Shown: positions 58,046 through 64,000 of the stretch, one piece after another
Layout of the letters: each line of letters begins with the position of its first letter
Numbering within the stretch: position 1 is the stretch's first letter
Source of the DNA: Zychaea mexicana
Taxonomy: Eukaryota; Mucoromycota; Mucoromycetes; Mucorales; Lichtheimiaceae
NCBI RefSeq assembly: GCF_025766255.1
Contig: NW_026516692.1
Location: 363,507 to 427,506 of the forward strand
DNA: 64,000 nt
Reading direction: 5' to 3'
The notes under the pieces: generated by a model
The model's input: only the letters and a program-made list of their open reading frames with translations
Told to the model about the DNA's origin: nothing
Databases searched by the model: none
Position numbers and translations under genes: made by a program

Positions 58046-58175
58046 TGTACAAAAGATGAGCAAGAGCCAGTCGTGCACGACTAGCTCTCTTTCATCTTTG
58101 TACACCCACATTGCAAATGCACAAAGATGAATAAGAGACAGTCGTGCACTACTAGCTCTCTTTCATCTTTGTATA
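58046..58175. repeat. Two tandem 48-bp imperfect palindromes
   Basis: Unit 1 (58052-58099) runs from AAAGATGA to TCATCTTT with a perfect 14-bp palindrome at its centre (AGTCGTGCACGACT, 58069-58082). Unit 2 (58123-58170) repeats it with a few changes. The period is 71 bp, with a further partial copy (AAAGATGA) at 58251. Each unit can form a long hairpin or cruciform. Its function is unknown; it may be a transposon end or a protein-binding array. Confidence 0.7.
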
Positions 58176-59928
58176 CCCACAAGAACACTAGTCCTGGATA
58201 AAAAAAAAGAAAGGTAAAAAGTGATAATGAAAGAAACAATGCAAATGTACAAAGATGAATATGAATAAAGGGCAAAACGCGCAGTCGATTCTTTTTTTTT
58301 TATGAGCCCGATAAACAAAATGACGGAGCTTAGAAATTTTGTTGTCACTACTGCCCTAAGGAGCCAGTGAACTGCAGCAATGTAAAGAAGTGCCTTGATG
58401 ATAATTACCGTTGTAGTCTGTCAACTGTCATGCTAGTGTCTTTTTCTTATGGTGCGTATATGTTTGTTTCACTATGCGGCTCCGCTTGCCGTGCTCCGCT
58501 CTGATCCGATCATTGTCGGCGACGGGTCTGTGCGCTTTAGTGGAACAAAGAACCGGCGATATAAAAAGAGTTCATTTTACCGTTGGACAAACTGTGTGTT
58601 AAGCTGAAGCACCACAGCGGCTTTATGCTTGTATGGATCGTACAGTTTACGTGCATAGAGCGCTCGTTATTCCTAATGATACCTCAACGGATGCAGCCTG
58701 TGGTCGTCAATTTAATGAGTAAAAAAGATCCTTTAATCAATATCCGGTAGAATTGGGATATCCTGGAAACCAAAAACTAATAAGGAACCGGCGCGTGTGA
58801 GGATGCTGAGAAGTATTTGTACAACAGCAGCCAATGTATGAGGGTGAACGGATTGCTGATGTTACTGCTGGCTACAGCTACAGGGTGCTTGTGTGTGTGC
58901 CCTCGTCAAAAACGACGATCGCGTCAAGTCAGTACCTCAGCGCGCGAGTTTGAACAGAATCGAAACAGAAGACGGCAGCAGAGGACGACCTCGAAGCTGT
59001 GGGCGTGTGATACGCAACGCCATTTCACAGTAACCTTAGACTTTAAAGCACAGTATTTGGGTATCGCTCATGACAGGGTACAGCTGTGGGTCGGTCGTTG
59101 TCACGCGGCTTCAATCATTCTGATCATCTATTGTCCTTATACTTCCTTTAGATTTTGTCCAGCACAACTCAAAAAAAAATGGCGAATAAAGGGGCAAATA
59201 CGTAGCTTTATAGCCATCACCCTAAGCTTGTCAAAAAAAGGGAGCTTGTAGCATGCTACGATACTTGATTGTGAGCTAGATACGACCTATTCGTCTTTTG
59301 CTAAAAGATGACACCGGGTGGGGATCCCGAAAATCAGTCCCGGATCTCTTTCTGATGCATTAAATAAAAGAGAAAACGTACCTATTTTTAACAAAGCAAA
59401 GATAATTTAGCTTTGTGCTGCCAAACACACAGGGCTGTTTTTATCCGGATTGCTGCAAAAGGGCTCATCCAGATTTTGTCAGTGCTTTTCTTTCATGTAA
59501 TAATATATGGGCTTCATTTGGATCCCGATGCTGCTTTATGACTAAACTTTAATGTGTTATCCCGATGCAGTAACATATATCTTGTGCTGGTGTTGACGAG
59601 GTGATGAACCCATCAGCTTCTGTTGTATGATATGTTTAGCTGGTTCACTCATGTGAGCCAGGTAATAAACAGAAAGTGCATCATTGTTTCTCAAAACAAC
59701 AATCAGTCCAGACAACAAAAAGCCCCATATGCCAAAACATCAAAGCGCGTGTGCACTTTCCAAAACGACCAAAGAACCAGTGCGGTGTGCAAAGCATGTG
59801 GTCGGTTACACCAACGGTTGAACTCTCTCACCCGTTGTGGTTTTTGTTTCTTTCAAAATAAGTGGCACGGACCTGGTATAGTCTACTTTCTCTCCTTTCC
59901 TTTTCTCTTTTACATATACTTACCACTA
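58176..59928. other. Intergenic; one unsupported 144-codon ORF
   Basis: ORF 58817-59251 (plus) has a hydrophobic start (GLLMLLLATATGCLCVCP) and an Arg-rich middle but no recognised domain, and the composition changes abruptly along it. 58490-58660 reads protein-like in another frame (IVGDGSVRFSGTKNRRYKKS), so a decayed mobile gene is possible. Evidence is too weak for a call. Confidence 0.35.
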
Positions 59929-61466
59929 ATGCTGGGCAATGGTCAAACATTTCTTTCCAGAGCACAATCGTTGCAACAACCACTACCACAGCAACAGCCA
60001 AACTCGCACCCTCAACAACCACAACCACCAGAATCGAATGACCAGGTCATTTCACTACGATGCCTTGCACGAATAGTGCCCATACCTCGAATTGCCAGAC
60101 ATATCATTCTGGCTGCGACATGGCAGTCGACTACCATTCATGATTCCCTCTATTTGCTGGCGAGTTGGTGGGTTCTATGTTGGCAGTTTTATTTTGTATC
60201 TATCTACATAGCACCCATCATAATGATTGCCTTACTGCTGTATATGAGCGAATTCCGTGAAGACAGACACGAAGAAAAGCGACTACAGCAGGCCCTCGAA
60301 ACTTTGCATGGGATTGAGGCTCTAGAACAGTTATGGCAGCTCAAAGATGGTCGACAATCTTTACTGGTTTTTGTTTATGCTTATATTGGCTGGGTGATTG
60401 CACACCAAGTAGCTACGACCCAACAAGTTGCCCTGGCCGCAGGCACTCTTGCTTTAGTATGGCAAGCGCCTTGGATTCGTGTTGCTCGACAGATTTTGCC
60501 AACGTCGTTTCTACAATCCTTGTTTATGGGTGTTTTCATCGGTCCATTGGAGTCTCAACACGGAACAGAAGACGCACTGGTGCGCAGACGATCATTGACA
60601 CAACGCGTGGAGGATTTCCAGCGTGAAAAGATGCAATTCAATGCAACAACCTCTGTGTTTGAATTTGTCATTTATGAAAACCAGGTACGATCCGATATGT
60701 GCAACACTATCTAAAATCGAATGCCAGAGGGAAGGGGAGTAGGGGAAGATATGAGTGGAAAATGAAGGAATTAAGCGAATGCACAATTCTTGGTCATTTG
60801 ATTTACTAGCGATCATGGCCATTGACAGGCTGGCGCGCAGCAACACTGCCCTTTATCGATCGAGCACCGTGGACAGATCCTGCCAAGAAGCCGCTGGCTC
60901 CAAAGACCGAATTTCAACTTCCAGAAACGATTTAGGCACAATCTGGTGCGTGGACATGGTCATGGACGGATACAGAATGGCGGCTTGCGTCAAAAACAGA
61001 AACGGATGCACTTGGATGGACTTATGGCACTTTGCTATGGTCTGTGTTCGATCGCCATCCAAAAGGTTGGATGTCCACACGTTATCGACGATGGGCACGC
61101 ACAGCAACATTGACAAATCAAAACCCAACAAAAAGCACTTCCTTGTTACCACCACGTATCGATACCGCATCATCGCGTAGCGGTCTGCTATCCCCAACAA
61201 GCCCAGCATCACCGAGCCCATCTTTAATGTCGCGGGGACGAAAATTGACTTCGTCTGCACGGTTTTCGTCAGCAACAATCACGGAACACGATAATGATAG
61301 CACAGTCAGCAACAGCACTACAGGCACTACCAATACCACCACGTTTAAAAAGAAATTATGGTCATCGAGCAATAGCTCATCCACATCTACTACACCAAAA
61401 ACACCACCCGAACAAAAACGCGATTCTGTATGGCGAAGTATTGCTCGCGTCAACAAGCATCATTAA
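59929..61466 (+). CDS. Peroxin-like dysferlin-domain membrane protein with in-frame TAG
   Basis: Exon 1 59929 (or further upstream)-60684, intron 60685-60809 (GTACGA to TTTACTAG), exon 2 60810-61466. The N-terminal half is hydrophobic (LYLLASWWVLCWQFYFVSIY, IAPIIMIALLLYMSEF) and resembles the reticulon-like region of Pex23/Pex30-type peroxins. VFEFVIYENQ joins to WPLTGWRAATLPFIDRAPWT (DysF N), then WTWSWTDTEWRLASKTETD, GWTYGTLLWSVFDRHPKGWM and RRWARTA (DysF C). The tail is Ser/Thr-rich. A TAG at 60933-60935 lies in frame between the DysF halves; no intron removing it keeps the frame. The family controls peroxisome number at ER-peroxisome contacts. The start is uncertain: the frame is open from 59623, and a 5' intron ending TTTCCAG (59959) is possible. 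Confidence 0.7.
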
Positions 61467-61820
61467 CTACCATTTTGTACTGTTTATCTTCCCACTTGCC
61501 AACCATCATTGACTGTATGTTCTGATTATTCATTATAACTCTTCCACTTTTGCCTTTTTTCCATTGGGTACGTTTACTCTACAGAAATACAAAGATTATA
61601 AATATGTAAAGCAAAAAATATTTGTTCCAATGCATTTATTTTGACTGCAGCAGTATGTAATCAAGTCAAATTTTAGCATCTATACCCAATCAGATATCTC
61701 CAGCATCATGTATGCTACATAACAGGATACATTGTTTATCCTTAGATAACTACTGAAAGTAGCCAAATTGTTTCTTGCTCGTGCCCTCAATACCAAAAAC
61801 ACTACTTTCCCTGCAAACAT
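61467..61820. other. Intergenic
   Basis: 3' region of the dysferlin-domain gene and upstream region of the small ORF. AT-rich; AAATAT/AATAAT-like sequences but no certain signal. Confidence 0.4.
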
Positions 61821-62192
61821 ATGTTCCTTGTCGAGCAGGCGGTGAGCAACATCACAGTGCGACCATCCCTAAAGGATTGGTTAGCAGCTGTCCAAAATAC
61901 AAACAGCACTACATCAAGCACCCGCAATAGTATTACACGCCCACCCACCCAAAATCAATTGCAACGCAATGGCGGACCAAAGGATAGCCTTAAGCGCGCA
62001 TTAAAGAAGCATATTAGTAAGGCAAATGCCATGATGCGTCGCGTAGACAAATCTATTATAGATAATAGCAAAGCTGATGAGGTTGCCCAGTTGCTCGCCA
62101 CAGTTGAAAAATGGACAAACGACTTTGATACCTCCCTGAACAACATCCTTTCCACACCGCCGAATTCCAACTTCCAAAGGCAAAACCCATAG
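61821..62192 (+). CDS. Small hypothetical protein, 123 aa, helical
   Basis: Single ORF with ATG 61821 and TAG 62192. A Ser/Thr/Asn-rich N-terminal half (TNSTTSSTRNSITRPPTQNQ) leads to an amphipathic helical C-terminal half (LKRALKKHISKANAMMRRVD, DEVAQLLATVEKWTNDFDTS) that could form a coiled coil. No family was recognised. Codon choice is regular and there is no overlapping better ORF, so it may be a real short gene or the last exon of one. Confidence 0.45.
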   Translation: MFLVEQAVSNITVRPSLKDWLAAVQNTNSTTSSTRNSITRPPTQNQLQRNGGPKDSLKRALKKHISKANAMMRRVDKSIIDNSKADEVAQLLATVEKWTNDFDTSLNNILSTPPNSNFQRQNP

Positions 62193-63765
62193 CCCTTTTC
62201 TTCATCTTCTTTCTATTCTATTATTATCGCTTCATTATCTTTTGTATAGAATATCATTGTATTTATGTCTGTTTGAATATTCTCTTCTATAAAAAACCAT
62301 CTTCCTATCCATACACGATGCGCTCGATCTCCCAATACTCTACCTATAAATTTATGTCGATCCAACTGCTTACTTCCATCGTGTACAAAGCAACTACACT
62401 GGTGATGGATAAGGCCGTAACGAACGGATCCGATCATCGTTGCTACATTGATTTCGTATTTGTGTGGATCATTGTTGCAAGGTTGAGATACAAAGGCTGG
62501 ATGCTGTGATGGCCGATCCATAAGGTAGGTCGTTGTGTAAGAAACAAAAAGCATACTTCGATTCCATCCAATGATGTATTGACGTCCATCCCACAATAGC
62601 ATCCCTTCCCTTTAGCTCCATGCCTACAATATCGTTTCGTTTTCGTGCAAATGTGCAAGTGATCGTATGTATATATGCGTATATGTATGTGCCGTACAAT
62701 GTATGGATCGTGTATGTATAGCGAATCGTGTTTGTAACGTGTGGTGCAGGGTATAACATAAACGCGGCGCAGAACCTATAGAAATAAGAAATCAAACCTA
62801 CAAGTGCTAACTTCATATACAACATATCTTATTCCCTTCCATAGCTTGTCAGTTTTCTATCAATGAAACAAACCTTAGGTATCAGCAGTGCTTGTGGGTA
62901 CTTGATACAGTGGATGGACGGCAAGGGCGAGTTGAGAGCAGGCAAGAAAAGTGTTGAATATCTTTACTGCACTCTATAAAGAATAAACGAAAAAGACCCT
63001 CGCCCTGACCTCTTCCTTTTCCATCAACTAATGAATCTTGATTCCTGTGATTAAATAAGAGTTCAAATGATTTACCAGCGATGCCACTACCAGAAATGCA
63101 TTCACAACGTGCTTTTGCAACGCAAACAAAGAGCAAGTGTGTGGTAGTTTCTTAACCGCGTTCTGTAAAAGCAAGGAGAAAAAAGCTTTCACAATTCGTA
63201 CCAAGTCGGTCAAGCAAATCGTCCGAGTAAAATGAGTTTTGTGCCAATGCCAACGATGCTGCTTCATTGATCCCTTCAAAATGAGTGTTTCTCAACAATG
63301 AATACGTTCTAAAGAAACATTAAGAAAGCAACCATCGTGTTTGTTGTTATTACCGCGTTACATAGAATAAAACAAAGAAATAGCACTTTTCATTCCTTTT
63401 CACCCCTCCATTTAAAACCATTACCTTTTGAATTAGGTCAAGTTGCTGGCATTTTCATGTGGATCTGCAATTAAGAACGGTTTCTTTGTTGCTTTAGAGA
63501 ATGCTCTCAGATGAGCTGAAAAAAAAACGTTTTTATAAAGGAATATAAGGCACTTGGTAAAATTCTCTTCCCCTCAAATGCCCCTCTGCTGCCCAGTACA
63601 GTGTCTCTGGCGGCTGACCTTAAAATTCAAAAAAATTGAGGGGGGGGGGAACTAACGACGAGTCTCGCTCGCATATGACAACAATATAAAACACGCACAA
63701 GCAAGTTTAGCGAACGGGAAGAGAAAAAAAAACATTTTTTATTTGATACATGATACTACTAATCA
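62193..63765. other. Intergenic, no gene supported
   Basis: Minus ORF 62602-62213 (129 codons) overlaps the 3' side of the small gene and has no domain; it is judged spurious. TA/TG-rich microsatellite-like stretch near 62660-62720. A G-run (ggggggggg) near 63640. Confidence 0.45.
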
Positions 63766-63965
63766 ATAATAGGGTGTCGATGTCTTAGCTTCCCTGCTGT
63801 TAAGCAGGTATTGACAGGAGCAACCACGAGAAGGTGCATCGACATCTGCTCCCGTAACCCTCTCACCACAAAGCTAGGGTCTTGTCTTGGTCGCTTTGTG
63901 GATCATCAAAGGTCGATTGGTATTGAGATGCCCAGTCCGCTCTCACCAATCGGCCGCGTGCCTAC
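63766..63965. ncRNA. Candidate structured RNA locus (three perfect hairpins)
   Basis: Three closely spaced perfect stems occur in 180 bp: TGTCGATG/CATCGACA (63775-63782 with 63837-63844, enclosing CCTGCT/AGCAGG), CCACAAAGC/GCTTTGTGG (63866-63874 with 63893-63901) and CGATTGGT/ACCAATCG (63914-63921 with 63945-63952). The block is richer in GC than its flanks and has no ORF. On the minus strand it is followed by a T-run (complement of 63724-63732), which would suit a Pol III terminator. The orientation and family are unknown; snoRNA or another small RNA are options. Confidence 0.35.
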
Positions 63966-64000
63966 AAAACAGCACCACCTGGCCCCACACCACCCACCCA

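Noticed and set aside
57800..58280. CRISPR-like repeat array
   Set aside because: The repeats are palindromic units with almost identical spacers, in a eukaryotic genome; they do not have the repeat-unique spacer pattern.
4387..60935. Possible reassignment of TAG to an amino acid, suggested by in-frame TAGs in Rep, MULE 2, DIRS, Harbinger Myb and the peroxin-like gene
   Set aside because: Intact ORFs end at TAG (Harbinger 2 transposase, DIRS Gag, small ORF at 62192), and TAA and TGA also interrupt the relics. Pseudogenisation is simpler.
62213..62602. 129-codon minus ORF
   Set aside because: No domain, overlaps the 3' side of the small plus-strand gene, and composition is irregular.
63766..63965. 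U3 snoRNA on the minus strand (TGATGATCC followed by a stem and GTGAGAGGG)
   Set aside because: No box A/A' sequence upstream within the window and no box D (CTGA) at the expected place, so the resemblance is too partial.

Overview
This window looks like nuclear DNA of an early-diverging filamentous fungus, most likely Mucoromycota. That is inferred from short GT-AG introns, glutamine/asparagine-rich host proteins and the mix of DIRS, Crypton, MULE, hAT, PIF/Harbinger and Tc1-type elements. It divides into a transposon island (about 1-39.7 kb) and a gene-bearing part (about 42.3-62.2 kb).

Transposon island. A DIRS-order retroelement remnant is cut by the left edge. It is followed by a chromodomain ORF and a degenerate CRESS-type Rep gene (HUH nuclease plus superfamily 3 helicase). 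The Rep gene is split by a 1-kb non-autonomous hAT element that occurs three times in the window, each time with a perfect 8-bp target duplication. Next come a two-exon orphan gene, a degraded hAT transposon, a tRNA-Ser and the second 1-kb element. A Crypton (tyrosine recombinase plus GCR1-type DNA-binding domain) spans 14.4-21.8 kb and is broken by a MULE with ~100-bp terminal repeats and by an AT-rich element. A DIRS element with complete inverted terminal repeats and internal complementary region lies at 22.3-26.8 kb.

From 27.4 to 38.2 kb there is a stack of nested DNA transposons. A truncated PIF/Harbinger element is interrupted by a TIR element that carries an RTC4-like gene fragment. 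That TIR element is itself interrupted by a second MULE (9-bp target duplication) and by the third 1-kb hAT element. A second PIF/Harbinger element with an intact DDE transposase follows, then a Ty3/gypsy relic.

Gene-bearing part. In order there are: a flavin-containing monooxygenase-like gene (4 exons), an F-BAR/DEP/RhoGAP protein of the Rgd2 type (8 exons), a LEA-2-like single-pass membrane protein (4 exons), convergent with it a large PH-domain protein of the Caf120/Skg3 type (2 exons), a degraded Tc1/mariner transposase, a peroxin-like dysferlin-domain gene with an in-frame TAG, and a small helical ORF. The right end holds a compact set of perfect hairpins that may be a structured RNA.

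Exon boundaries were inferred by eye from splice consensus and frame continuity. Family names rest on motif recognition, without database searches.
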